Below, in pieces: positions 1 to 14,323 of a stretch of 64,000 nt of DNA. Below the pieces are notes generated by a model. The model did no database searches, had not been told where the DNA came from, and saw only the letters and a program-made list of their open reading frames with translations. The stretch comes from Streptomyces caeruleatus. GTDB taxonomy: Bacteria; Actinomycetota; Actinomycetes; Streptomycetales; Streptomycetaceae. The DNA is taken from assembly GCF_001514235.1 (NCBI RefSeq), contig NZ_KQ948948.1:1-64000 (forward strand), given 5' to 3'. The position numbers and the translations under genes are program-made. Position 1 is the first letter of the stretch; every line of letters starts with the position of its first letter.

Positions 1-2
1 TG

Positions 3-6059
<6,057 letters not shown>

Positions 6060-6076
6060 GAGTCCAGCGCCCGCCG

Positions 6077-6108
6077 GGGGCCTTGCCGGAGAGATCCGGC
6101 AAGGCCCC
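6077..6108 (+). terminator. Hairpin terminator after PKS gene
   Basis: A perfect 14-bp stem (GGGGCCTTGCCGGA and its complement) with a GAGA tetraloop starts 17 bases after the PKS stop codon. There is no long T run, as is common in Streptomyces. It should end the PKS transcript and isolates it from the decayed region that follows. Confidence 0.85.
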
Positions 6109-6137
6109 TCGCCCGTTGCGGGGACCGGCCGGAGCCC

Positions 6138-6640
6138 TCAGCCGAACAGACGGCGCTGGATCTCCCGCGGGTAGTCCTCCAGAGTCGGTCGAGGTGCGCT
6201 CCTCCCAGTCTGCGCACTCTCTACGGCCCCGCCACCAACCTTGCTGGCCGAGAGGTTGACCGCCGCGGAGGCACCAAGAGCAACGGCACGAGCTCGTGCG
6301 GCCACGGCCTCTTCATGCGTACCGCCCAGAACCAGGACCCGACGCCCGGCCAGCAACTGACTTTCCCCGGCAGCAGGCAGGGTCGTTGCGGCCGTCCGCT
6401 GTGCCGGGACACTCGGGACGGACGCGGGCTGTGCGGTCGTCGCATCCTCGGGTTTATCGGCCGCGCGGCGCTGCCTGGCTGTGCCTGCGCGGGCTGTGCC
6501 TTTGGCCTGGCCGGGCTGGACATTCTCCAGCAGTCGTAGGTAGGTCAGCTCGTCCACGAGGGGAACGCCTTCGTCCGCGGCGCGACGCAGTTTGCCGGAC
6601 GCGGCGCACCGGGTGCGGGCGCACAAGGGGCGCGGGCTGT
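6138..6640 (-). pseudogene. BRCT-like protein remnant (3' end)
   Basis: The minus-strand frame ending at 6138 contains a segment like the end of one BRCT fold (KLRRAADEGVPLVDELTYL) and, after an Ala/Pro/Thr-rich linker, the start of a second (GRRVLVLGGTHEEAVAARA). No good start is present: the upstream part runs into an unrelated frame that overlaps the opposite-strand endonuclease fragment at 6592. It looks like the C-terminal stub of a BRCT-containing nuclease or tellurium-resistance-type protein, left by rearrangement. The family match is by eye and weak; it could also be a short intact hypothetical gene. Confidence 0.35.
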
Positions 6641-6873
6641 TCGTCGCGGACGACGAGGGGTCGGGTGTCGTCTGCCTCGTTCTGCTGGTCGTGTTCTGGA
6701 AGGTGATCTGGCCGTACCTCGTCGGTGGGGTCGTTCTCGTCGGGAGTGCGTCCGGCGGGTGGTGGTTGTGGCGTATGAATCGATCCAGCAAAGGGCGCGA
6801 TGAGCAATGGCGGAAGGAGGAGGCACTCAAGGCCGGCCACCGATCCGTCATCGAAGTGGACGCGATGTCGGGG
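6592..6873 (+). pseudogene. Mrr-type restriction endonuclease remnant (5' end)
   Basis: The translation has a hydrophobic segment (VVCLVLLVVFWKVIWPYLVGGVVL, two short helices in one run) followed by a basic stretch and KAGHRSVIEVDAMSG. Membrane-anchored Mrr/PD-(D/E)XK endonucleases of Streptomyces begin this way, with VDAMSG just before the nuclease fold. The match stops exactly there, at the end of the IS21-type remnant, so the whole catalytic domain is missing. The reading then runs 15 codons into the insertion element and ends at 6918. Non-functional as a nuclease. Family assignment rests on remembered similarity. Confidence 0.4.
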
Positions 6874-6883
6874 GAGCGCCGAC

Positions 6884-7062
6884 GGTCACGTAAAGCCCCA
6901 GGGGGCATGGTCACGTAATTCCCCAGGTGGTGGTTGCGGCGGTTTCCTGATCGTCTTGCGGTCCACCCCCAGCGAGGCGGCCACCTGGCTCTTGGACCGG
7001 CCCGCGTACCAGTGCACGTAAATCTCGACGATGTCGACCACGGTGACTGTTCTCCTTGCCAT
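6884..7062 (-). mobile_element. Internally deleted IS21-family element (istA start plus terminal repeats)
   Basis: On the minus strand an ATG at 7062 opens a typical IstA N-terminus (MARRTVTVVDIVEIYVHWY, then a helix-turn-helix with SLGVDRKTIRK). After about 38 codons the frame passes directly into two 19-bp direct repeats, 6884-6902 (GGTCACGTAAAGCCCCAGG) and 6909-6927 (GGTCACGTAATTCCCCAGG), spaced 25 bp. Repeated motifs of this kind lie at the ends of IS21-family elements. Nearly all of istA and the whole of istB are gone, so the element cannot move by itself. Its end abuts the endonuclease fragment at about 6870, which suggests it inserted into that gene before shrinking. Confidence 0.6.
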
Positions 7063-7194
7063 CCGGTGCGTCCGTCGACCTCTCGGCTCGCAGGTCAAGG
7101 GACCGCGAGGCTCCGAGAGGCCAGGACCCTCAACCCGGGCACCGGCATGCCTGTGGGGAACCCGACCGATTCGCAAGGAACAGCTAACAGTTGA

Positions 7195-7909
7195 TCAAAC
7201 CACCCGAGACAGGGCACATGCGGCCAGTTCGAGCAGGACACGGCGGGTGCGGACGGAGCCCGGCGCCAGCCGATGCGCTGTGCCTCGTACGGCAGCGCCG
7301 AGACGGGGTGACGGCGGACCTGCTCCACGAGCCCGGCGGCGAACTCCGCGGCGTCCTCGGGACGGCTCGGCGGCAGGGGCTGGGAGATGGGAGGCGGCAA
7401 GGCCGTCGGCGGGAGCGCCGTCGCGGCGCGCCTGTCGGCCGGCTCGCCGTACAAGTGCCAGATCCCGGCGTGCTGTGCGAACAGACTCCCGCCGTCGCAG
7501 ACGAGGTGGTCCGCGCACAGAACGAGGGTGTGCTCGTCCCCGTTGCTCAGCAGAGTGGCCGGATGAGCGGCCCGTCCGCCTGCAGGGGATTGTTCCACTC
7601 GTCCTCGACCGCTTCCGGGCTGCCCGGCCGCAGGCCGAGGGCGGGTGCCTCCGCCGGCTGGAGCGGCTGGAAGGCGGGGCGTTCGCCTGCCATCACGACT
7701 CGGCGGCGCAGCGAGGGGTGCTGAGCCACCTTGGCGGCGAACGCCTCGGCAAGGCGTTTCGCGTCCGGGTCGCCCCGGAACACCGTAGCCAGCAATGCCC
7801 GGGCGCGGGGCATCAGATAGAACGCCTCCAGGGAGCACAGCTCGCGGTGTGTTCCGGCAGCGACGGACGATAGACCTGCCGAATGCTCAATTCCATCCAT
7901 TTTCTCCAC
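7195..7909 (-). pseudogene. Frameshifted condensation/PapA-type acyltransferase
   Basis: The minus strand starts at an ATG at 7909 and reads about 117 codons of a condensation-superfamily fold (REL..LEAFYLMPRARALLA, HPSLRRRV, WNNPLQADGPLIRP), then hits a stop at 7547-7549. Switching frame near 7555 restores it: TLLSNGDEHTLVL followed by DHLVCDGGS, the HxxxDG active-site motif. The similarity fades after about 7250 and the C-terminal half is absent. Such enzymes esterify or release polyketide products (PapA5 family), so this may once have acted with the neighbouring PKS. A sequencing error could mimic the frameshift but not the missing C-terminal half. Confidence 0.6.
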
Positions 7910-8000
7910 CGTCGCCCCTCTCTTGTCCTATTCATTATCTGGCACCCCATGGCGCCTTTTCGTACGCGAACCAGAGGTGAAGGCCGAAGTCGGAGGTTTC

Positions 8001-8075
8001 CCCCTCGAGTAGGGGTCTGTAGGGGTCTGTAGGGGGTGTAGGGGGTGGGAGGCCTCGCCTCGGCGTCCGTAGAAT
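8001..8075 (+). promoter_or_regulatory. Direct-repeat array and -10 box upstream of tailoring operon
   Basis: Four direct repeats lie head to tail: TAGGGGTCTG at 8010-8019 and 8020-8029, then TAGGGGGTG at 8030-8038 and 8039-8047. The first overlaps an inverted repeat, CCCCT-N5-AGGGG (8001-8015). A -10-like TAGAAT follows at 8070-8075, the same hexamer as upstream of the LuxR-type regulator. There is no good -35 box, as expected for an activator-dependent promoter. The array sits between the divergent acyltransferase pseudogene (start 7909) and the operon starting at 8128. The LAL regulator at 16241 is the obvious candidate activator, by inference. Confidence 0.55.
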
Positions 8076-8127
8076 TTCGGGCAGCTGAATGGAGTGTCGG
8101 AATAATTCACAAGAAGAGGTCGAGTCG

Positions 8128-9792
8128 ATGGATGTTTCTGCAAGCGAATCTTCGGTCACCGCAGTCGAAGATGGAATATCCGCATGTTTACCGGACGGCC
8201 GCTATGAAATTATCGACAGTCGTATGGCGACGTCGGCCCTGCTTGACATCGTGCTTTCGGTGCTGCGCGGAGAGGGAATACCGCTCGATGAACTCCATGA
8301 CGTAGGTAAACCAGGCGCCGGGGAATACCGGATTGTTCTGGACGGCGTTCCGGTCCGAATCCGCAGTCGGGAGATCGCGGAATCGGCCCCCGGTACGCTG
8401 GACGCCGCCGACCCGCCGGCCGTCCTCAGTCAGGTGCTGATCGCCGCTGCCGGACCACTCTCCGAGCGCGCCGACGCCGTCTTCGCCCGGCTGGTGCGGG
8501 CCGTGAACCTGCGCGGCCAGTGCTACACCGACGCGGAGATCGACTCGATCGTCCGGGGCATGCCCCTGGTCGACCGGTACGCGACGGATGAACCCGCGTT
8601 CCGTGACTGGGCGTTGGTCTTCCGGGACCACTACGTGGAGAACAGCGTCGGCTTCCTGCTCGGCATGGAGCGCGCCGGGATCGACCCGAAGTGGATCTTC
8701 GCGCTCTCCAAGGGCGACCGGACCCTGCACAGGGAGCGGGTGCATGCCTGGTTCCTGCACCGCGGGTACCGCAGTGATGTCCTCGACAACTCGGTCATCA
8801 ACGGCTCGGCCGACACGGCGGAGCGCGCCTACGCTCTCGCCGTCAACGAACAGGTGGACCAGTTCATCCGCCAGGCACACGCCTCGGGGCGCAAGGTTCT
8901 GGTGATCGACGACGGTGGACTGCTGGCCCAGGGCTACGGTGCCGACGGTGTGCTGGACGAACACATCGACGGCGCGCTGGAGCTGACCGTCAGCGGTCTG
9001 AAGCGCATCGCGGGCGCACCGGGCGAACTGACCGTGCCCGTACTGAACATGGCACGCTCCCGACTGAAGACCATGCTCGGCTACCATGAGATCGCCGACT
9101 CCTGCGTTCGCCGGCTGCGGGCCATCCTGCCCGGCGAGAAATTCCTCGGCCGGCACGTGCTGCTGCTCGGCTTCGGCACGCTGGGCGCGCGCGTGGCGCA
9201 CTACCTGCGCTCCCAGGGCGTCAGGGTCGCCGTGGTGGACACCGACATGCTCGCGCTGATCACGGCCGCCGAGCACGGCTACGAGACCTACACCAGCACG
9301 GCCGAGGCACTGCGGGCGCACTCCCCCTTCCTCGTCATCGGCAACACCGGTGAACTCGCCCTCACCCACGAGGAGTTGCCGCTGCTGCCGGACGGGGTGT
9401 ATCTGGCGGGGTTCGCCACCAAGGACTTCAGCGTGCTCAGCGAGGGGTTCGAGGGACTCAGCTCCACCGAGATCCCGTACGTCGGAGTGCGCTACACCCT
9501 GCCCACGGGCACCACAGCGACCCTTCTCGGCGACGGTCGTTCGCTCAACCTGTTCGAGTACGAGGGCATCGCCAACCGGGGGTACGACGCCTACCGGGCG
9601 GGCACGCTGATCGCCGCCAGGCTGCTGTGCCGCGAGGCGGACCGGCTCGGTCCCGGTCTTCATCTGGAACCCGTCGACCAGGTGATCGATGAGGCCGGTC
9701 TGTTCGCCGCGTACTACGAGCAGTACCTGGCCCCGGGCAGCCGCCGTCCGGCCGCCCCGGCGCAGGACGGCACGACCTCGGAGACCCGATGA
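8128..9792 (+). CDS. Adenosylhomocysteinase-like NAD-binding protein
   Basis: 554 residues from the ATG at 8128, preceded by AAGAAGAGG; an in-frame ATG at 8089 has no ribosome site. The C-terminal two thirds follow the S-adenosylhomocysteine hydrolase order: VLVIDDGG (about 261), a LELTVSG segment (about 284), a Lys at 314, then a Rossmann core with GFGTLG (about 347) and VVDTD, pointing to NAD. By eye, the hydrolase residues equivalent to human Glu156, Asp190, Asn191 and Cys195 are replaced (Leu, Gly, Tyr, Ala); only the Lys186 equivalent remains. The N-terminal 200 residues are not recognised. It therefore probably binds NAD and oxidises or epimerises another substrate rather than recycling SAH. 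First gene of a five-gene operon; its stop overlaps the next start. Confidence 0.8.
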   Translation: MDVSASESSVTAVEDGISACLPDGRYEIIDSRMATSALLDIVLSVLRGEGIPLDELHDVGKPGAGEYRIVLDGVPVRIRSREIAESAPGTLDAADPPAVLSQVLIAAAGPLSERADAVFARLVRAVNLRGQCYTDAEIDSIVRGMPLVDRYATDEPAFRDWALVFRDHYVENSVGFLLGMERAGIDPKWIFALSKGDRTLHRERVHAWFLHRGYRSDVLDNSVINGSADTAERAYALAVNEQVDQFIRQAHASGRKVLVIDDGGLLAQGYGADGVLDEHIDGALELTVSGLKRIAGAPGELTVPVLNMARSRLKTMLGYHEIADSCVRRLRAILPGEKFLGRHVLLLGFGTLGARVAHYLRSQGVRVAVVDTDMLALITAAEHGYETYTSTAEALRAHSPFLVIGNTGELALTHEELPLLPDGVYLAGFATKDFSVLSEGFEGLSSTEIPYVGVRYTLPTGTTATLLGDGRSLNLFEYEGIANRGYDAYRAGTLIAARLLCREADRLGPGLHLEPVDQVIDEAGLFAAYYEQYLAPGSRRPAAPAQDGTTSETR

Positions 9793-10949
9793 CGGCACCC
9801 GGGGCCACCGGCCTGCCCGATGACTCCGGCAGTCCCGAGGCCCCTCATACGTCGGGAGCGCATGTCTGCGTCGTGGGTCACGGCGCCGCCGGCCGGCTGC
9901 ACCTGCGGTTGCTGGGCAACCTCGGCTTCGCCCTGAGTGTGGTCGACCCGTCCGCCGTCGCCCCGCCCCCGGGGGTGCCGGCCTTCGACCGGATCCACGC
10001 CGCCGTACGGCACCGTGCCGTGGACATCTGGTCGGTGTGCTCGCCGACCGCCACTCATGTCGACACCGTGGCGGCCATTCTGGAAACGGACCCCAAGGCC
10101 CGGCTGCTGGTGGAGAAACCGCTGTGCCGCACCTGGGAGATCCCCCGGATCACCGCGCTGCTCGCGTCCCACCCCGAGGCCCGGCTGGTCACCATGGACC
10201 AGTACCGGCACACCACGTCGATGGCCCTGCTGCGCTCGATGCTGCGGGAGCTCGCCCCGCAGCACCCGCTGCGGGCGGTGCGCGTGGGGTTCGGCAAGGA
10301 CCGGCGGGACGACATCGCGGCGGGCCGGTTCGTCGACCGGGACCACGGCGTGTTCGGCTACGAGTGGCTGCACATGCTGGCCCTGTTGCGCGAGGCCCTG
10401 CCGCAAGAGTCCTTCGACGCCTATCTCGCTGCCTCCCCCGAGCCGGACCACCTGCGCGTGGCGAGCGACCCCGAGTTGGTCAGCGCAGCCGCACACGAGG
10501 TGGCCGAGGCCGGCGGAGTCGCCGTGGAGCTGTACTCCACCGTCGTGGGTCCCGCGGCCCGCGGCCAGGTGCCGATGCCGGGCTGGTTCGACCTGCCCGT
10601 CACGGCAGACGAGAGCCGGCAGCGCTACGTCGAGGTCGACGCCGGACTGATCCGGTTCGGCCTGACCCTGGATCCGGTGACCCTCCCGCAGGGCACCCGG
10701 CTGCCGCGCAACACCCACTGGCTGACCGCGACCGGTCCCGACCTGCGGCGCGAGTGGTTCGTCCACGACTCCCCGCTGGACACCGCACTGCGCTGGTCGA
10801 TCGCGGCACTGCTGTCCCCGTCCGGCCCGCCCGCCCTCGACCTGCGCGGGGTGTCGCGCATCGGCCTGCTCGCCGAGGCGGCCCGTTCCTCGCGCACACC
10901 GTCGGTTCCTTCCCGGCTTCCGGCCGACACGCCCTCCATCCGTCTGTGA
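9789..10949 (+). CDS. Gfo/Idh/MocA-family oxidoreductase (first of two)
   Basis: 386 residues, starting at an ATG that overlaps the upstream stop (ATGA), so translation is probably coupled. The N-terminal Rossmann fold has VVGHGAAGRLH and the family motif VEKPL with Lys110, which normally acts with a later His/Asp in NAD(P)-dependent oxidation of a secondary alcohol on a sugar, cyclitol or related ring. The C-terminal half is the usual alpha/beta substrate domain and is more divergent. The second cofactor residue pattern does not let me choose NAD or NADP. Its place between an SAHH-like protein and a radical SAM enzyme points to a dedicated metabolite pathway. Substrate unknown. Confidence 0.85.
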   Translation: MTAPGATGLPDDSGSPEAPHTSGAHVCVVGHGAAGRLHLRLLGNLGFALSVVDPSAVAPPPGVPAFDRIHAAVRHRAVDIWSVCSPTATHVDTVAAILETDPKARLLVEKPLCRTWEIPRITALLASHPEARLVTMDQYRHTTSMALLRSMLRELAPQHPLRAVRVGFGKDRRDDIAAGRFVDRDHGVFGYEWLHMLALLREALPQESFDAYLAASPEPDHLRVASDPELVSAAAHEVAEAGGVAVELYSTVVGPAARGQVPMPGWFDLPVTADESRQRYVEVDAGLIRFGLTLDPVTLPQGTRLPRNTHWLTATGPDLRREWFVHDSPLDTALRWSIAALLSPSGPPALDLRGVSRIGLLAEAARSSRTPSVPSRLPADTPSIRL

Positions 10950-10963
10950 GGTCCCCCCACCCC

Positions 10964-12274
10964 ATGCGTATCTGCCTGGTGATTCCCACCAATCGATTCG
11001 ACCGGTTTTTCATCCAGGTCCCGCTGGACGTCCTGACCGCGGCCGGCCGGCTCCGGGCCGACGGGCACACCGTCACCGTCTGGGACCAGCGCCTGCAGGA
11101 GACGCCCCCGGAAGGCGAGGCCCCCGACCTGCTGGTGCTCTCCACGGCCATCGCCGACCGTGCCCAGTGCTACCCGCTGGACCTCGCTCCCGTCCGCGTC
11201 GCCCTTGACCGGGCGCGGCAGCACTTCCCGGCCGCCCGCACGATGGCGGTCGGCCCGCACGGCACCCAGCTGCCCGGAGCCACCCTGATCGAGCTGGGTG
11301 TGGAGCACGTGGCCGTCGGTGAGTCCGACTCGGCGACCGTGTACGGGGTCCGGGCACTCACCGACGGAATCACCGCCCCGGTGCTGTACGGGGATCTTCC
11401 GGCACCCGGCGCGGTTCCTCTCACCGTCGTGGGCAACAGCCCCCGCCCCTACCCGAACCTCGACCTGAACGAGTGGGCGCTGCCCGCCTACGACCTGGTC
11501 CCCCTGGAGCGTTACACGGCAGAGGTCATCGTCGACGGCCTGCCGCAACGGGGCCCCAGCGGCATGGTGCTGGCTGCCCGCGGCTGCACCTACGGCTGCA
11601 CGTTCTGCCATCTCCCGTTCGGCACCCGCATGCGGCTGAACCCGGTCGACCGCGTACTGGCCGAGGTGGACGCGCAGCAGCGCGGCGGACTGCGCTTCCA
11701 GTTCTTCCTCGACTACGTCTTCGGCATCAACAAGGCCTTCTACGGCGAGATCTGCGAACGGCTCAAGGGCCGGGACATCGGCTGGGTGGGCCAGACCCGG
11801 GCGGAGATCGTCCTCAAGACCGATGTCCGGCAGTGGGCCGAGGCGGGGTGCCAGGGCATGTGGCTGGGCGCCGAGTCACCCTCGGTGGCCGGTACCAGTG
11901 TGCACAAGCGGGTCACCGAGCAGCAGATCCGCGACGCGGTGCTCAAACTGAAGGACGCGGGCATCACCCCCTTCGCCTTCATCCTGCTCGGCCTGCCCGA
12001 CGACGAGGCCTGTGTCTCCGACTGGCTGGTCGACTGGGCATCGGAGATGCCGGCCTGGTTCGGCCTCAACCAGCTGTTCCTGCGCCCCGGCACCCCGCTC
12101 TACGACCAGCTGGCCGCCGACCTCAACGGTGGTACGGCGCCCGCCACCTGGGAAGAGGTCCGTGAGGTCACCCGCCGCTACCGCGAGCGGTACCCGGCGG
12201 ACCTCGACGGACAGGAACGCCGACTCACCGCGTTGCCCAACTATCTGGGCAACGCCATGGCAGTGGCCGGGTGA
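10964..12274 (+). CDS. B12-binding-domain radical SAM protein
   Basis: 436 residues from the ATG at 10964 (GAGG at 10948 upstream). The frame is open far upstream, but that part is a shadow of the previous gene. Residues 1-150 resemble a cobalamin-binding domain (MRICLVIPTNR start, GPHGTQLPGATL, GVEHVAVGE) and lack an obvious DxHxxG motif, as in many members of this class. The radical SAM core carries CTYGCTFC with cysteines 208, 212 and 215 for the 4Fe-4S cluster, followed by a GQTRAE segment and LLGLPDDE. Members perform methylations at unactivated carbons, ring contractions or oxidations. In this operon it sits between two dehydrogenases. Reaction unknown. Confidence 0.88.
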   Translation: MRICLVIPTNRFDRFFIQVPLDVLTAAGRLRADGHTVTVWDQRLQETPPEGEAPDLLVLSTAIADRAQCYPLDLAPVRVALDRARQHFPAARTMAVGPHGTQLPGATLIELGVEHVAVGESDSATVYGVRALTDGITAPVLYGDLPAPGAVPLTVVGNSPRPYPNLDLNEWALPAYDLVPLERYTAEVIVDGLPQRGPSGMVLAARGCTYGCTFCHLPFGTRMRLNPVDRVLAEVDAQQRGGLRFQFFLDYVFGINKAFYGEICERLKGRDIGWVGQTRAEIVLKTDVRQWAEAGCQGMWLGAESPSVAGTSVHKRVTEQQIRDAVLKLKDAGITPFAFILLGLPDDEACVSDWLVDWASEMPAWFGLNQLFLRPGTPLYDQLAADLNGGTAPATWEEVREVTRRYRERYPADLDGQERRLTALPNYLGNAMAVAG

Positions 12275-12281
12275 GGCGGCC

Positions 12282-13397
12282 GTGCTGACCTTCGGCATCA
12301 TCGGAAGCGGGTCGATCGGCGGCTTCCTCGCCCGGCTCCTCACCCGCGACGACCCGCTGCTGGCGGGCCGGGCCCGCCTCGCCGCGTTCGCCGGCCGGGA
12401 CGCCTCCCGAGCCCGGGACGCGGCGGCACAGGTGGGCTGTGCCGCGCTGGACGTGCCGGGTCTGCTGGCCCGGCCGGACGTGGACGCCGTCCTGGTGTGC
12501 GCCCCGAGCGGTACCCACGCCGAGCTGGCCGAGGCCGCGCTGCGCGCGGGCAAACACGTGCTGGTGGAGAAGCCCGTCGACGTCACGCCCGAGGCGGCCG
12601 ACCGGCTGACAGCCGTGGCCCGTGCCGAGGGACGGGTGCTCGGCGTGGTGTCGCAGCACCGCTTCGATCCGGCCGCCCGTCTCGCCCACGAGGCGGTCCG
12701 GGCGGGCCGGCTGGGCCGGATCACCTCCGCCACGGCCGAACTGGCCTGGTGGCGGGGCCCCGCCTACTACGCCTCCGGAACCTGGCGTGGCACCCGGGAG
12801 CTGGACGGCGGCGGTGCCCTGATGAACCAGGCGATCCACGCGGTGGACCTGGTGCAGTGGCTGGCCGGGCCGGTGGTGGAGGTGCACGCGCACACCGCGC
12901 GCCTGGCCCATCCCGGTATCGAGGTGGAGGACGTGGCCACCGCGTCCCTGCGCTTCGCGAGCGGCGCCCTGGGCACACTGCTCGCCACCACCGCCGCCTA
13001 CCCGGGCCGCACCGCCCGGCTGGCGGTGCACGGCGACCGGGGCTCGGTCGTCATCGACGACGATGAAATCGCCTATCTGCATCTGGCCGCGGAGGGCGAA
13101 CAGGCGCCCGCCTACGGGGCGTTCGGCGCGGCCGACCAGTCCGACGAATATGCCTCGGCACTGGTCCGGGACACCGCTCGCGACAGCTGCGGCCTGCTGT
13201 ACCAGCCGCACCGAGACCAGCTCGTGGACTTCTGCGACGCGGTGCGCGAGGGCCGGCCGCCGCTGGTCGACGCGGCGGCCGGGCGGCAGGCGGTGGCCGT
13301 GGTGAGCGCCGTCTACAAGTCCGCCGCGACCGGCCGGCCCCAGCGGATCGACGGGCCGGTACCGGCCTACGACGCTCTCAAGGAGAGGATCTTGTGA
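12282..13397 (+). CDS. Gfo/Idh/MocA-family oxidoreductase (second of two)
   Basis: 371 residues from a GTG at 12282, seven bases after the radical SAM stop; GAGGCGG overlapping that stop serves as ribosome site. The protein has GSGSIGGF for NAD(P), HVLVEKPV with Lys97, SQHRF, and GGGALMNQAIHAVDL with the His/Asp pair expected for catalysis. It is a complete, canonical member, closer to sugar and inositol dehydrogenases than the first copy. It could reverse an oxidation introduced by the first dehydrogenase or the SAHH-like protein, after the radical step. The stop codon overlaps the start of the methyltransferase gene. Confidence 0.9.
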   Translation: MLTFGIIGSGSIGGFLARLLTRDDPLLAGRARLAAFAGRDASRARDAAAQVGCAALDVPGLLARPDVDAVLVCAPSGTHAELAEAALRAGKHVLVEKPVDVTPEAADRLTAVARAEGRVLGVVSQHRFDPAARLAHEAVRAGRLGRITSATAELAWWRGPAYYASGTWRGTRELDGGGALMNQAIHAVDLVQWLAGPVVEVHAHTARLAHPGIEVEDVATASLRFASGALGTLLATTAAYPGRTARLAVHGDRGSVVIDDDEIAYLHLAAEGEQAPAYGAFGAADQSDEYASALVRDTARDSCGLLYQPHRDQLVDFCDAVREGRPPLVDAAAGRQAVAVVSAVYKSAATGRPQRIDGPVPAYDALKERIL

Positions 13398-14323
13398 ACA
13401 GCACATCGCCCCACGCGGCCGGTGTCGACACCGACGGGATGACGGACCCGCAGAGGGCTGGGCAGCCGGACGGGCGAACCTGCGGAGAACCGGACGGGAA
13501 AGAGGCGCTGGCCGGGCTCTTCGACCGCAATGCGCCGAGCTACGAGCGGGTCGGCGTGGACCACTTCGCGCAGCTCGGACAGCGGTTGGTCGCCCACGCC
13601 CGGCTCCGGCCGGGGCAGCGCGTCCTGGACGTGGGCTGCGGCACCGGAGCCGTACTGGTGCCCGCCGCCCGCGCGGTCGGTGTGCACGGGGAGGTGACCG
13701 GCCTGGACCTGTCCGCGGGCATGGTGGCCCGCGCGAGGGAGGAGATCGCCCGGCTCGGACTCGTCCAGGCCCGCGCCGTACAGGGCGACGCGGAGACGGT
13801 CTCCCCGCGGGACCTTCCCGTCGCGGCCGGTTCCCTCGACGCCGTTCTTGCCGGGATCTGCCTGTTCTTCTTCCCCCGCCCCCATGTCGCGACCGCCCGC
13901 TACCGTGAACTGCTGCGCCCCGGCGGTCGGTTGGCGGTCTCCTGGTGGGGCGAGGGCGATCCACACTGGACCCCGGTGTTCGTAGCGAGCGCCCCCTACG
14001 GCCGGGCGGCATCCTGGCACACGGTCGGCGACGCCAGTCCGTTCCGCTCCGTCCCCGCGTTCCACGCTCTGCTGGCCGAAGTGGGATTCACCGAGGTGGA
14101 GACCGTCGAGGAGGAGTGCGTCACCCGCTTCGCCGACGCGGAGCAGTGGTGGCGGTGGTTATGGTCGACCGCGGGACGCCAGTTCTGGGAGGGAGTACCC
14201 GAGGACTCCCGCCCCGCAGCCGAGGCCGCGGTGAACGCCGAACTGGCCCGGCTGACCGCCCCGGACGGGAGCCTGACCAGCAGGTCGACAGTCCGGTTCA
14301 CTTTGGCGCGGAGGCCCCGGTGA
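13394..14323 (+). CDS. Class I SAM-dependent methyltransferase
   Basis: 309 residues from a GTG overlapping the upstream stop (GTGA), so it belongs to the same operon. A 35-residue N-terminal extension precedes a standard class I fold: VLDVGCGTG (about residues 79-88), VTGLDLS, and a LLRPGGRLAVSWW strand. It is of the UbiE/Methyltransf_11 type that methylates small-molecule O, N or C atoms. The acceptor cannot be told from sequence. The SAH it makes is not likely to be handled by the SAHH-like protein of the operon, which lacks hydrolase residues. Confidence 0.88.
   Translation: MNSTSPHAAGVDTDGMTDPQRAGQPDGRTCGEPDGKEALAGLFDRNAPSYERVGVDHFAQLGQRLVAHARLRPGQRVLDVGCGTGAVLVPAARAVGVHGEVTGLDLSAGMVARAREEIARLGLVQARAVQGDAETVSPRDLPVAAGSLDAVLAGICLFFFPRPHVATARYRELLRPGGRLAVSWWGEGDPHWTPVFVASAPYGRAASWHTVGDASPFRSVPAFHALLAEVGFTEVETVEEECVTRFADAEQWWRWLWSTAGRQFWEGVPEDSRPAAEAAVNAELARLTAPDGSLTSRSTVRFTLARRPR

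Noticed and set aside
10037..10963. Upstream extension of the radical SAM frame
   Set aside because: It overlaps the Gfo/Idh/MocA gene throughout and reads as Arg/Pro-rich shadow. The B12-type domain begins exactly at ATG 10964.
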